A DNA stretch of 64,000 nucleotides, taken from Sva-07 sp942492715. GTDB lineage: Bacteria > Actinomycetota > Acidimicrobiia > Acidimicrobiales > Ilumatobacteraceae. Below the pieces are notes generated by a model, which was not told the DNA's origin, made no database searches, and was given only the letters and a program-made list of their open reading frames with translations. The stretch lies in assembly GCA_942492715.1 (NCBI GenBank), contig CALOFW010000027.1, forward strand, positions 248,001-312,000. Direction: 5' to 3'. Shown one piece after another: positions 1 through 11,133 of the stretch (positions within the stretch are counted from its first letter, which is position 1; each line of letters opens with the position of its first letter). A program made the translations under genes and the position numbers.

Positions 1-1
1 C

Positions 2-175
2 GGGATGATCGCGGTGTACGTCGCGTACCGCCTCGTCGCAGAGGATGCGATCCCGATGAGCCTCCAGGGTCCGTTCGTCCCGATGCCGGCGCGCGCCAGC
101 GAGTTCGCCATCCGATTGACGTCGCGGCCACTGCGGGCGTCGAGAGCGCGACTGCGGCGCGAGCCCGACCGCTGA
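2..175 (+). CDS. C-terminal fragment of an unrecognised protein
   Basis: The window opens inside a reading frame that runs 57 codons from the left edge to a TGA at 173-175. The visible part starts with a hydrophobic stretch (IAVYVAYRL). It ends in an Arg-rich tail (SRPLRASRARLRREPDR) typical of the cytoplasmic C-terminus of a membrane protein. Third codon positions are mostly G or C, as in neighbouring genes. The family cannot be told from this fragment. It could also be a chance open frame, since the real start lies outside the window. Confidence 0.4.
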   Translation, partial: GMIAVYVAYRLVAEDAIPMSLQGPFVPMPARASEFAIRLTSRPLRASRARLRREPDR

Positions 176-205
176 ACCTTCGGCTCGGTGTTGCGAAGGT
201 CGACG

Positions 206-292
206 TCAGCGCGCCGACAGGGTGATCCGGCTCGCGACCCGATCGGCCGTCCACTGCAGGTGGATCTCCGACCCGATGGGCGTGTCGCTCTC
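206..292 (-). pseudogene. possible 3' remnant of a lost gene downstream of fhs
   Basis: On the minus strand, between the long palindrome at 293-331 and a TGA at 206-208, there is a codon-biased stretch ending in DRVASRITLSAR. It looks like the last 28-30 codons of a real protein, but no start or body exists upstream. The frame runs straight into the palindrome and then into the fhs 3' end. It may be the tail of a gene whose body was replaced by the repeat, or simply a chance open frame. No family is recognised. Confidence 0.2.
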
Positions 293-331
293 GTAGATGA
301 GACGCGGGGTCTGACCCCGCGTCTCATCTAC
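293..331. repeat. 39-bp perfect inverted repeat with GGGGTCTGACCCC core
   Basis: The two 19-bp arms (293-311 and 313-331) are exact reverse complements around one central T. The centre, 306-318, reads GGGGTCTGACCCC, a core that recurs between rpoB and rpoC and after rpsJ. It lies 9 bp past the fhs stop codon, so it could also serve as that gene's transcription terminator, although no T-run follows. Confidence 0.85.
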
Positions 332-339
332 GGGGCCGT

Positions 340-2046
340 TCAGCTGAGGCCGACGATGTTTCCGTCGGCGTCGATGTCGATGCGCTGGAGGGCCGGCGCC
401 GCGCCGAGTCCCGGCATCGTGCTCATCGCGCCGCAGATCGGATACACGAAGCCGGCGCCGACCGAGGCACGCACCTCGCGCACGGGCAGGGTCCAGCCGG
501 TCGGGGCGCCGTGCTTCGACGGGTCGGACGAGATCGACAGATGGGTCTTGGCGATGCACACCGGCAGGTCGCCGAAGCCGTTGCGCTCGTAGTTGTCGAT
601 CTGGCGAGCGGCCTGCGGGGTGTAGTCGACGCCGTCAGCGCCGTACACCTTGGTGGCCACGGTGTGGATCTTGTCGCGCAGTGACATGTCGTCGGGGTAG
701 AGCACTCGGAACTCACTCGGCTCCTCGGCTGCCTCGGCGACCACCGCGGCCAGTTCCTTCGCGCCGGCGCCGCCGTCGACGAAGTGCGTCGACACGGCGG
801 ATCGGGCGTCGAACTCGGCGGCGATCTCCTCGATCGCACGGATGTCGGCCGGATGGTCGCCGGGGAACACGTTGATCGCCACCACGGGCGTGCAGCCGTG
901 GATGCGCATGTTCTCCAGTTGCTTGCGCAGGTTGGCGCCGCCCTCGTGCACCTCGTCGGGGTTCTCCTCGAGCAGGGCGTCCGGGAGGGGCCGGCCGGCG
1001 ACGATCGTGTGCTTGCCGCTGTGGGCCTTCAACCCGCGAACGGTCGCGACGAGCACTGCGGCGTCGGGCGCGAGGCCCGACATCCGGCACTTGATGTTGA
1101 AGAAGCGCTCGGCACCCATGTCGGCACCGAAGCCGGCCTCGGTGACGAGGTAGTCGCCCATGTGGATGCCGATCAGGTCGGCGACGATCGACGAGTTGCC
1201 GGTGGCGATGTTGCCGAACGGGCCGGCGTGCACGAGCACCGGGGTGTTCTCGAGGGTCTGCATCAGGTTGGGCTTGATCGCCTCCCGCAGGATGACGGCC
1301 ATCGCTCCGGCGACCTCGATGTCGTCGGCTGTCACGGGATCGCCAGACTTCGTGTAGCCGACGACGATCCGGCCGAGCCGGCGGCGCAGGTCCTGCAGGT
1401 CGGAACACAGCGCGAGTGTCGCCATCACCTCGGAGGCCGCCGTGATGTCGAAGCCGGTCTCGCGCGGGATGCCGTCGAGACGCGTGCCGAGCCCGGTGAC
1501 GACGTTGCGCAGCGAGCGGTCGTTGACGTCGATCGAACGTCGCCACGTGATCTGGTGTGCATCGAGCCCGCTCGGGTTGCCGTGGAACACGTGGGCATCG
1601 ACCGCAGCCGCGCACATGTTGGTTGCAGCGGTGACCGCGTGGACGTCGCCGGTGAGGTGCAGGTTGAGCAGCTCCATCGGGACGACCTGGCTGTACCCGC
1701 CACCTGCGGCTCCACCCTTGATCCCGAACGTGGGACCCATCGACGGTTGCCGGATCGCCAACGTGGCGCGCTTGTCGATGTGGCTGAACCCCTGGCCCAA
1801 CCCGACGGCGACCGTCGTCTTGCCCTCGCCGAGCGGCGTCGGAGTGATCGCCGACACCACGACGTACTTCGCCCGGGGACGGTCGGTCATCGCGTCGATT
1901 GCCCGCAGGTCGATCTTCGCCGCACCGGGTCCGTACGGTTCGAGACAGTCGAGCGGGATGCCCGCCTCGGCGCCGATGTCGGTCAGGGGTCGAAGCGCCG
2001 CCTGCCGGGCGATGTCGAGATCTGTCGGAAACATCCCGGTGCTCAT
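340..2046 (-). CDS. fhs: formate-tetrahydrofolate ligase
   Basis: The 568-aa cytoplasmic enzyme makes 10-formyl-THF from formate, ATP and tetrahydrofolate, feeding purine and formyl-Met synthesis. The family-specific nucleotide loop TPTPLGEGKTT lies at residues 68-78. The downstream signatures PSMGPTFGIKGGAAGGGYSQ and HAVTAATNM are also present, and the length matches the family (about 555-570 aa). The frame stays open for 103 more codons upstream, but that extension crosses the divergent MFS gene and has no family character. The ATG at 2046 (MSTGMFPTDLDIA) was therefore chosen; an ATG four codons later is possible. The start lies 61 bp from the divergent MFS gene, so both promoters must share that gap. 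The gene sits near metH, the other one-carbon gene of the window. The product call is secure. Confidence 0.96.
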   Translation of the reverse strand: MSTGMFPTDLDIARQAALRPLTDIGAEAGIPLDCLEPYGPGAAKIDLRAIDAMTDRPRAKYVVVSAITPTPLGEGKTTVAVGLGQGFSHIDKRATLAIRQPSMGPTFGIKGGAAGGGYSQVVPMELLNLHLTGDVHAVTAATNMCAAAVDAHVFHGNPSGLDAHQITWRRSIDVNDRSLRNVVTGLGTRLDGIPRETGFDITAASEVMATLALCSDLQDLRRRLGRIVVGYTKSGDPVTADDIEVAGAMAVILREAIKPNLMQTLENTPVLVHAGPFGNIATGNSSIVADLIGIHMGDYLVTEAGFGADMGAERFFNIKCRMSGLAPDAAVLVATVRGLKAHSGKHTIVAGRPLPDALLEENPDEVHEGGANLRKQLENMRIHGCTPVVAINVFPGDHPADIRAIEEIAAEFDARSAVSTHFVDGGAGAKELAAVVAEAAEEPSEFRVLYPDDMSLRDKIHTVATKVYGADGVDYTPQAARQIDNYERNGFGDLPVCIAKTHLSISSDPSKHGAPTGWTLPVREVRASVGAGFVYPICGAMSTMPGLGAAPALQRIDIDADGNIVGLS

Positions 2047-2107
2047 GGGCGGCAACTTTCGCACATCGACACGTTCGCCCTCCCGCTCGTCGCGCCGATG
2101 CACCAAG

Positions 2108-3634
2108 ATGGAGGCGATGCCCGACGGCGGCCCAAACGAGGGGAACGGCACGGTCACGCTCGAACGCGCGCCCGTGCACCGTCGCATCCGTCGGTCGATG
2201 ATCGGTCGTGGCGCCGTGGTGCCCCTCGCCACAGCGCAGGGGATCGCTGCTGCCGGCGACGCGTTCGTGTCGGTGAGCCTGGCCGGATCGCTGTTCTTCA
2301 ACGTCAGCCCGAACGCCTCGCGCGAGCAGGTGCTGCTGTACCTGCTGATCACCATGGCGCCGCTGGCGGTGTTGTCGCCGCTCGTGGGGCCGGCGGTCGA
2401 TCGCTTCCGCAGGTCGCAGCGGTACGTCGCGTCGTCGTTCTTCGTGGCGCGCAGCGTCTTCGCACTCTTGCTCGCCCTGACGTTGCTGCAGGTCGCGTTC
2501 TATCCGATCGTGCTGTGTCTGCTGATCGCGAGCAAGGCGTCGGGCATCGTCAAGCAGACGCTCGTCCAGACGCTCGTCGACGATCCCGAGGAGCTGGTCG
2601 CGACCAACGCCCGGCTGGCCCGGTTCTCCAGTGTCACCGCCGCCCTCGGCGTGGTCGCAGCGACGGGGGTGTTCACGTGGGCGGGTGCGGAGTGGTCGCT
2701 GCGAGGAGCTGCCGTGCTGTTCGCGCTGGCGGGTGCTGCCGTGCTGTGGGCTCGTCCGCGTTCGACCGCTCCGGTGACGCCCGACGACGTCGAGTACGCC
2801 GAGACGCACCTTCCGACCGTGGTGGTGTCGTCGATCGGGATGCTCGCGATCCGCGCGGCCGTCGGCTTCTTCATCTTCACGCTCGCCTTCACGCTGCGTC
2901 GATCGAGTGAACCCGCCTACATCTATGGCCTGGCCGCTGCCTGCTACGGCCTCGGAGCCTTTCTCGGCCACACGGCGGCGACCGTCCTCCGCCGCTGGTT
3001 CAGCGAGGAGCAACTGATCGGCCTGGCGATCGCGCTCCCGGCGGCGTTCACGGCCGTCGGGATCCTCGGCGCGTCCACCCCGCTCCTGATGCTGGTCTCG
3101 GCCCTGGTGGGGTTGTCGACGACACTCGGACGCAACTCGTTCGACGGGTTGCTCCAGCGGCGTGCACCCGAGGCGCTGTTGGGCCGCGCTGGCGCGCGCT
3201 ACGAGACGCGCTTCCAGCTGGCCTGGGTGTTCGGCGGCATCGTCGCGACGCCGATCTCGCTGCCGGTCGAGGTGAGCATGATGGTGCTCACCGCCATCTA
3301 CGTACCCGCATTGGTGGTCTTCGTTCGCGGTGTGCGCGAGGCGCACCGCTTCGAGGCGCCGCCTGAGGATCACCTCGGCGGGGCGCACGTGCGTCTGGCG
3401 ATGGCACATCAGGCCTGGGAGTCGGGTGCCCTCCGCGTCGCGATCGTCGATGCCGCAGCAGCGATCGACCTGGCACAGAGCGTGGCGGGACCGGTGTTCG
3501 CGTCGGAACGGCGCTGTGAACTCGACGATCTGCGACGACGAGCGATCGACGTGGACCACACGGTTCGGGAGCTCGACGTGCTCCGTGCGCTCGGCTTGGC
3601 CGACGCGATGCTCAGTTCGGCGTCGCCGACGTGA
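2108..3634 (+). CDS. MFS-family membrane transporter with C-terminal cytoplasmic extension
   Basis: The 508-aa protein has about twelve hydrophobic helices. A family-like loop after the second helix (GPAVDRFRRSQR) matches the cytoplasmic loop 2-3 of the major facilitator superfamily. After the last helix (near residue 410) comes a soluble tail of about 90 residues rich in Ala, Arg and Asp (VRLAMAHQAWESGALRVAIV) that is not part of a normal MFS fold. The substrate is unknown. The start is uncertain: ATG 2108 is reported, but ATG 2117 lies exactly 7 nt after a CAAGAT box and would fit the leaderless pattern of this genome. The gene is divergent from fhs, and its 3' end overlaps the convergent lipoprotein gene by 23 bp. 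Confidence 0.75.
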   Translation: MEAMPDGGPNEGNGTVTLERAPVHRRIRRSMIGRGAVVPLATAQGIAAAGDAFVSVSLAGSLFFNVSPNASREQVLLYLLITMAPLAVLSPLVGPAVDRFRRSQRYVASSFFVARSVFALLLALTLLQVAFYPIVLCLLIASKASGIVKQTLVQTLVDDPEELVATNARLARFSSVTAALGVVAATGVFTWAGAEWSLRGAAVLFALAGAAVLWARPRSTAPVTPDDVEYAETHLPTVVVSSIGMLAIRAAVGFFIFTLAFTLRRSSEPAYIYGLAAACYGLGAFLGHTAATVLRRWFSEEQLIGLAIALPAAFTAVGILGASTPLLMLVSALVGLSTTLGRNSFDGLLQRRAPEALLGRAGARYETRFQLAWVFGGIVATPISLPVEVSMMVLTAIYVPALVVFVRGVREAHRFEAPPEDHLGGAHVRLAMAHQAWESGALRVAIVDAAAAIDLAQSVAGPVFASERRCELDDLRRRAIDVDHTVRELDVLRALGLADAMLSSASPT

Positions 3635-4166
3635 CCGTGGCGCTTCCGACCGCCGTCGACGTCGGCGCATCGTCAGCGGAGATCAGCAACGTGAACGGCG
3701 TCGACGTCTCGGCGGCGAGGTAGCGCAACACCTCGACCTCGATCGTCGGTTCCGGCTCCGGCATCGCGCCGACGAGCAACAGCGAACCGTCATCGATCAC
3801 GGGGGCACCTTCGATCCCATCGTCGAAGGCCTCGGAGGAGTCGTCGGCGAAGCGGACGTCGGCCACGTCGACGGTCGCTTCGGCCACGCTCGCCTGGACG
3901 CCCACGGCGATCGTCTCACCGTCGGCTGCGGCGACATAGATCACGGGGAGCTCGATGGTGCCGTCCTCGTTCTCGACCGGTTCCTGTTCACCGGCCTGCC
4001 ACTCGACGATCGCGGTGTAGGCACCCGCCCGGTCGACGTCGCCCGACGATGTGTCGTCGTCGCCGCTGCACGCCGCAGGTGCCAGCGACAGCGCGAGCAC
4101 GGCGATCGCTCCGGGCAGCCGAGGCGCGGTCGCTCCGTGACGACGAGCGGATCGGTTCCCTCCCAC
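3612..4166 (-). CDS. putative lipoprotein of unknown function
   Basis: The 184-aa protein begins with a basic n-region and a hydrophobic stretch ending in the lipobox LAPAAC. The cysteine would therefore be lipidated and the mature acidic protein (SGDDDTSSGD...) anchored outside the membrane. The rest is a beta-rich, Asp/Glu/Thr-rich domain with no motif that I recognise. The GTG start at 4166 lies 6 nt downstream of TAACGT, so the message is probably leaderless. The last 23 bp overlap the 3' end of the convergent MFS gene. No partner is suggested by the neighbourhood. Confidence 0.75.
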   Translation of the reverse strand: MGGNRSARRHGATAPRLPGAIAVLALSLAPAACSGDDDTSSGDVDRAGAYTAIVEWQAGEQEPVENEDGTIELPVIYVAAADGETIAVGVQASVAEATVDVADVRFADDSSEAFDDGIEGAPVIDDGSLLLVGAMPEPEPTIEVEVLRYLAAETSTPFTLLISADDAPTSTAVGSATVTSATPN

Positions 4167-4172
4167 GGCGCA

Positions 4173-4178
4173 ACGTTA
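4173..4178 (-). promoter_or_regulatory. leaderless -10 box of the lipoprotein gene
   Basis: TAACGT on the minus strand ends 6 nt before the GTG start at 4166, placing the expected transcription start at the start codon. The same arrangement precedes many genes in this window. Confidence 0.5.
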
Positions 4179-4278
4179 GGTCACCCGACCGGCGTCGACA
4201 CGCAGGGTTGCCCGGACCACGGCGGTACATCGCGGCTCGGGCCGGGACGGGGTGTGCGAGATATTTCATGCGCTTCCG

Positions 4279-4306
4279 TTGCAGATCACGAAACGCAAAG
4301 TATAGT
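4279..4306 (+). promoter_or_regulatory. promoter of the HBHA-like gene
   Basis: TTGCAG (4279-4284), a 16-bp spacer, then TATAGT (4301-4306) lie in a locally AT-rich patch that is unusual for this DNA. The leader of about 95 nt contains a small hairpin at 4325-4340 (TCGAGC/GCTCGA). The -10 region lies in a partial palindrome, GTAT-N8-ATAC (4300-4315), that could be an operator. Confidence 0.6.
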
Positions 4307-4409
4307 TAGCAATACAACGGCAGATCGAGCACTCGCTCGACCCACCGCAGGTCACGGAAATCACGCAACGCCCCAACATCCCGCCCAACAACCCATGAAG
4401 GAGTTCGAC

Positions 4410-4958
4410 ATGTTCGAGCAGATCACCAAGTTCGCCAACGAGGCAACCACCGGCGTCACCGACGCCATCAACGACAACAACATCAGCGAGCGGTTCACGA
4501 CCACCAGCGACGAGGTCCTCGACGCCGTGCTCGACACCAACCGTCGCATCGTCGACTTCGCCGTCACCACGGCCGACCGTGTCGCCGACCAGGTCAAGGT
4601 CGAGCTGCCGTTCGCGGACAGCTTCCCGACCCCGACCGTCGCCGGCGAGCGTTACCTCGAGTTCGTCGAGCGTGCGGTGTCGATCAACCGGGACATGAAC
4701 CACCGCGTCGCCGAGATGATCAAGGCCGACAACGCGAAGGCTGCCTCCGACAAGGTCGTCGCCACGGCAAGGAACGTCGCCGACACCGCCAGTAGGACCG
4801 TCGCCGACACCACCAAGACCGTCACCGGCACGGCGAAGACCGCCGCCAAGAAGGCCCCGGCCAAGAAGACCGTTGCCAGGAAGCCGGCCGCCAGGAAGCC
4901 GGCCAAGAAGGCCCCGGCCAAGAAGGTCGTCGCCAAGAAGGCCGCTGCCTCCAAGTGA
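4410..4958 (+). CDS. HBHA/histone-like protein with lysine-alanine-proline tail
   Basis: The 182-aa protein has an amphipathic helical N-terminal region (residues 1-110, phasin-like; DTNRRIVDFAVTTADRVADQ). A linker rich in Thr, Ala and Val follows, then a strongly basic tail from about residue 145 built of KKAPAKK, ARKPA and KKVVAKKA units. Such tails occur in histone-H1-like proteins and in mycobacterial heparin-binding haemagglutinin (HBHA), which bind nucleic acid or sulfated polysaccharide. The start at 4410 has a good Shine-Dalgarno (AAGGAG, 4398-4403, 6-nt gap), unlike most neighbours. An in-frame ATG at 4395 would overlap that site. An XRE regulator follows 73 bp downstream, and an XRE gene also adjoins hbhA in Mycobacterium. 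Whether it acts on DNA, on storage granules or at the surface cannot be decided here. Confidence 0.75.
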   Translation: MFEQITKFANEATTGVTDAINDNNISERFTTTSDEVLDAVLDTNRRIVDFAVTTADRVADQVKVELPFADSFPTPTVAGERYLEFVERAVSINRDMNHRVAEMIKADNAKAASDKVVATARNVADTASRTVADTTKTVTGTAKTAAKKAPAKKTVARKPAARKPAKKAPAKKVVAKKAAASK

Positions 4959-5018
4959 TCGACCGCCGTGACGACGGTGCCGCCGCATCACCCCCCGATG
5001 CCGGCGACACCGTCGTCG

Positions 5019-5024
5019 TAGGCT
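5019..5024 (+). promoter_or_regulatory. leaderless -10 box of the XRE regulator gene
   Basis: TAGGCT is followed by 7 nt and the ATG at 5032. There is no Shine-Dalgarno in between and no clear -35. Confidence 0.45.
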
Positions 5025-5031
5025 GAATTCC

Positions 5032-5424
5032 ATGAGCGACCGCCCGGATGCTGGAACGACGCCGCGATCGCGTCGAAGTGTCGATGCGCTCGGCGAGTTC
5101 ATCAGGAGCCAGCGCCGTCTCGCTGAACTCTCCCAGCGCGAGCTCGCCCGCCTCGCCGACGTGTCCGACGCGTATCTCAGCCAACTCGAGCGAGGTCTCC
5201 ACGAGCCGTCGGTGCGGGTCCTCAACGGTCTCGCCCAGGCGCTCAACGTCCCGTCCGACAAGTTGCTCGCCTACCTCGGCCGACACGACGACGCGGTAGC
5301 CGAGCGCTCGACCGAGTCGGCGATCGCCACCGATGATCGCCTCTCCGACACGCAGAAGCAGTCGTTGCTCGACCTCTACCGTGCGTTCATCGCCGCCAAC
5401 GACGCCGTGTCGTCCACGAAGTAG
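5032..5424 (+). CDS. XRE-family transcriptional regulator
   Basis: The 130-aa protein has a Cro/CI-type helix-turn-helix at about residues 20-75 (LGEFIRSQRRLAELSQRELA, then SDAYLSQLERG and VLNGLAQALNV). A short helical tail ending DLYRAFIAANDAVSSTK follows. The size and layout match the single-domain regulator Rv0474 that precedes hbhA in M. tuberculosis. The protein probably binds DNA as a dimer. It may control the HBHA-like gene next door or itself, but no operator could be assigned. The start is supported by a TAGGCT box 7 nt upstream. It is convergent with udp, with a strong hairpin between them. Confidence 0.88.
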   Translation: MSDRPDAGTTPRSRRSVDALGEFIRSQRRLAELSQRELARLADVSDAYLSQLERGLHEPSVRVLNGLAQALNVPSDKLLAYLGRHDDAVAERSTESAIATDDRLSDTQKQSLLDLYRAFIAANDAVSSTK

Positions 5425-5430
5425 CCGGCA

Positions 5431-5463
5431 ACGACCGGCCGGTGGCTGCCAGCGGCCGGTCGT
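5431..5463. terminator. bidirectional hairpin terminator between XRE gene and udp
   Basis: The 11-bp arms ACGACCGGCCG (5431-5441) and CGGCCGGTCGT (5453-5463) are perfect complements with an 11-nt loop. The hairpin is placed between two convergent genes. No T-run follows, as is usual in actinobacterial hairpin terminators. Confidence 0.65.
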
Positions 5464-5483
5464 CGGCAGTGCATCGTGGGCCG

Positions 5484-6242
5484 TCAGCCGAGCAGGCGGC
5501 GAGCCGCTTCGACCGCGACCGACACCGTGGTCGACTCGATCCGCTTCGCGGTCTCCTCGTCGGGCGTCTCCTGCTGGGTGCGGTTCACCAGCACACCGGC
5601 CACACATCCCGCGCGCAGCCCCGACGACGCGCACATCGTGAACAGCGTGGCTGCTTCCATCTCGTAGTTGAGCACGCCCATCGCCTGCCACTCCTCGAGG
5701 CTCCCCCGGAACCGCCGGGTGACCCGGCCCGAGTAGGTGTCGTAGCGTTCCTGCCCGGGGTAGAAGGTGTCCGACGACGCCGTGATGCCCACGTGGGGTT
5801 CCACCCCGACGGCCCGAGCGGCCTCGACCAGCGCCGTCGTGCATGCGAAGTCGGCGACCGCCGGGAACTCCATCGGTGCGAAGTGCAGACTCGCGCCGTC
5901 GAGGCGCACGGCCCCGGTCGTCACGATCGCGTCGCCCGGCTGCAGCTGCGGCTGGATCCCACCCGTCGTGCCGACGCGCAGGAACGTGCGCACCCCGAGC
6001 TGCGCCAACTCCTCGACGGCGATCGACGTCGAGGGCCCGCCGATCCCCGACGAGCAGACGACGACCGGGGTGTCGTCGAGCCAGCCGAGATACGACGTGA
6101 ACTCCCGGTGCGCCGCGAGGAACTCGTGGCGATCCATCGTGGCGGCGATCCGTTCGACCCGTCCGGGATCCCCCGGCACGATCGCCACGGTGGCGCCCTG
6201 CAACCTGTCTGCCGTCAGCCCGAGATGGAACACCGCTGCCAT
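5484..6242 (-). CDS. udp: uridine phosphorylase
   Basis: The 252-aa enzyme cleaves uridine with phosphate to uracil and ribose-1-phosphate (pyrimidine salvage). The sequence carries the phosphate/ribose loop VPGDPGRVERIA (residues 22-33). It also has CSSGIGGPSTSIAVEELAQL, FLRVGTTGG, the uracil-recognition region SSDTFYPGQERYDTYSGRV, and NYEMEAATLFTMCASSGLRAG with the ribose-binding Met-Glu. From memory, these blocks match E. coli Udp almost residue for residue, and the length is the same (253 aa). The ATG at 6242 is 7 nt after a TACGGT box, so the message is probably leaderless. Its promoter faces the arsR-methyltransferase/metH promoter across a G-rich intergenic region. Confidence 0.95.
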   Translation of the reverse strand: MAAVFHLGLTADRLQGATVAIVPGDPGRVERIAATMDRHEFLAAHREFTSYLGWLDDTPVVVCSSGIGGPSTSIAVEELAQLGVRTFLRVGTTGGIQPQLQPGDAIVTTGAVRLDGASLHFAPMEFPAVADFACTTALVEAARAVGVEPHVGITASSDTFYPGQERYDTYSGRVTRRFRGSLEEWQAMGVLNYEMEAATLFTMCASSGLRAGCVAGVLVNRTQQETPDEETAKRIESTTVSVAVEAARRLLG

Positions 6243-6249
6243 GCCTCGA

Positions 6250-6255
6250 ACCGTA
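6250..6255 (-). promoter_or_regulatory. leaderless -10 box of udp
   Basis: On the minus strand TACGGT is followed by 7 nt and the udp ATG. Confidence 0.5.
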
Positions 6256-6313
6256 CCCCAACCCCGGAATCTGCCCGGTTGTCGCGCCGAGCGCGCAGAT
6301 CGAGGCATCGTTC

Positions 6314-6361
6314 GGGGCGGGGCGGGGCGGGGGGGCGGGGCGGAGCGGAGGCGGTGGGGGG
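6314..6361 (+). other. G-run tract, potential G-quadruplex
   Basis: From 6314 to 6340 the plus strand has five runs of four or more G separated by single C residues, followed by GGAGCGGAGGCGGT and a run of six G (6356-6361). This fits the pattern for a stable intramolecular G-quadruplex. It lies between the divergent udp and arsR-methyltransferase promoters, about 22 bp upstream of the latter's -35 box. Confidence 0.6.
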
Positions 6362-6382
6362 CGAGGTGCTGCCGGTGGACGC

Positions 6383-6411
6383 TTGCATACATGCACATGT
6401 CTTTATATGAT
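6383..6411 (+). promoter_or_regulatory. promoter and likely operator of the arsR-methyltransferase/metH operon
   Basis: TTGCAT (6383-6388), a 17-bp spacer and TATGAT (6406-6411) form a good promoter whose expected start is at the ATG of 6418. Inside the spacer lies the inverted repeat ACATG-CA-CATGT (6389-6400), well placed for repression by the dimeric ArsR-type product of the first gene. Confidence 0.65.
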
Positions 6412-6417
6412 TGCCGG

Positions 6418-7419
6418 ATGCAGATGGAGGTGGCGCTCGACGCGCTGCGGGCGATCGCCGAGGACACTCGGCTGAGGATCCTGTCGGTGCTGCGTCGTGG
6501 AGAACTGACCGTGACCGACCTCACCGAGATCCTGGGCCAGTCGCAGCCGCGTGTGTCACGACACCTGCGACTCCTCGTCGAAGCCGGCCTGGTCACCAAG
6601 CACCGTGAGGGCACCTGGGCGTTCTTCCGTCTGGTCGACGCCGGTGATCACGCGGCCCTCCTCGCTGCGGCGCTCGCCGCCGTCGACGATGCCGATCCGG
6701 TCCTGGCCGCCGATCTCCGGCGCCTCGACGTCGTCCGCGAGCGTCGTGCCGACGCAGCAGCCGACTACTTCGAACGGATCGCGCCGATCTGGGACGAGGA
6801 GCGTTCGCTGCACGCCTCGGCCACCACGGTCGAAGCCGCGATCCTCGACGTGATCGGCGACCGCCCGCTCGGCCGCGTGCTCGACGTGGGTACCGGTACC
6901 GGTCGCATGCTGCAACTGCTCGCCGATCGCGCCGATCGCGCCGTCGGCCTCGACACCAGCCACTCGATGTTGTCGGTCGCGCGCGCCAACCTCGAACGGC
7001 GCGGGATGCAGGGATGGGAACTCCGCCAGGGCGACGTGCACAGCCCGCCGCTCGATCGGGCGTCGTTCGACCTCGTCGTCGTCCATCAGGTGCTGCACTA
7101 CCTCGACGAGCCCGCCCGGGCGTTGACGGAGGCGGCACGACTCGTTGCCCCTGGCGGCCGTCTGCTCGTCGTCGATTTCGCACCGCACCGCCACGACTTC
7201 CTGCGGGCGGCAGCCCACCGCCGCCTGGGATTCACCCACGACCAACTCCGCGACTGGTTCGACCAGTGTGGGTTCGACTGCTCCACGATCGTCGACGTCG
7301 AACCGCCGGCCGGTGACGGCGGCCTCACCGTCACGGTCTGGCTCGCCGACAACCGCGACACCGCTCGCGCAACCGCCCCCGACACGACCAGCTCGAACAC
7401 GACCAAGAAGATCGCCTGA
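6418..7419 (+). CDS. ArsR-family regulator fused to a SAM-dependent methyltransferase
   Basis: The 333-aa protein has two domains. Residues 1-95 form an ArsR winged helix (RLRILSVLRRGELTVTDLTE, QPRVSRHLRLLVEAGLV). Residues about 115-315 form a class I methyltransferase with the SAM loop LDVGTGTGRML, an acidic ribose-binding strand end (VGLDTS), and LVVVHQVLHYLDEPARAL. Metal-binding Cys motifs of arsenic or zinc sensors are absent. Regulators of this fused type, and the related SahR, are known next to methionine-cycle genes, so it may sense SAM or SAH through the second domain (inference). metH starts 12 bp after the stop, so the two are surely co-transcribed. ATG 6418 was chosen because the predicted transcript begins there; ATGs at 6391, 6397 and 6424 are in frame. 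Confidence 0.88.
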   Translation: MQMEVALDALRAIAEDTRLRILSVLRRGELTVTDLTEILGQSQPRVSRHLRLLVEAGLVTKHREGTWAFFRLVDAGDHAALLAAALAAVDDADPVLAADLRRLDVVRERRADAAADYFERIAPIWDEERSLHASATTVEAAILDVIGDRPLGRVLDVGTGTGRMLQLLADRADRAVGLDTSHSMLSVARANLERRGMQGWELRQGDVHSPPLDRASFDLVVVHQVLHYLDEPARALTEAARLVAPGGRLLVVDFAPHRHDFLRAAAHRRLGFTHDQLRDWFDQCGFDCSTIVDVEPPAGDGGLTVTVWLADNRDTARATAPDTTSSNTTKKIA

Positions 7420-7431
7420 GAAAGCACCCCG

Positions 7432-11130
<3,699 letters not shown>

Positions 11131-11133
11131 ACG

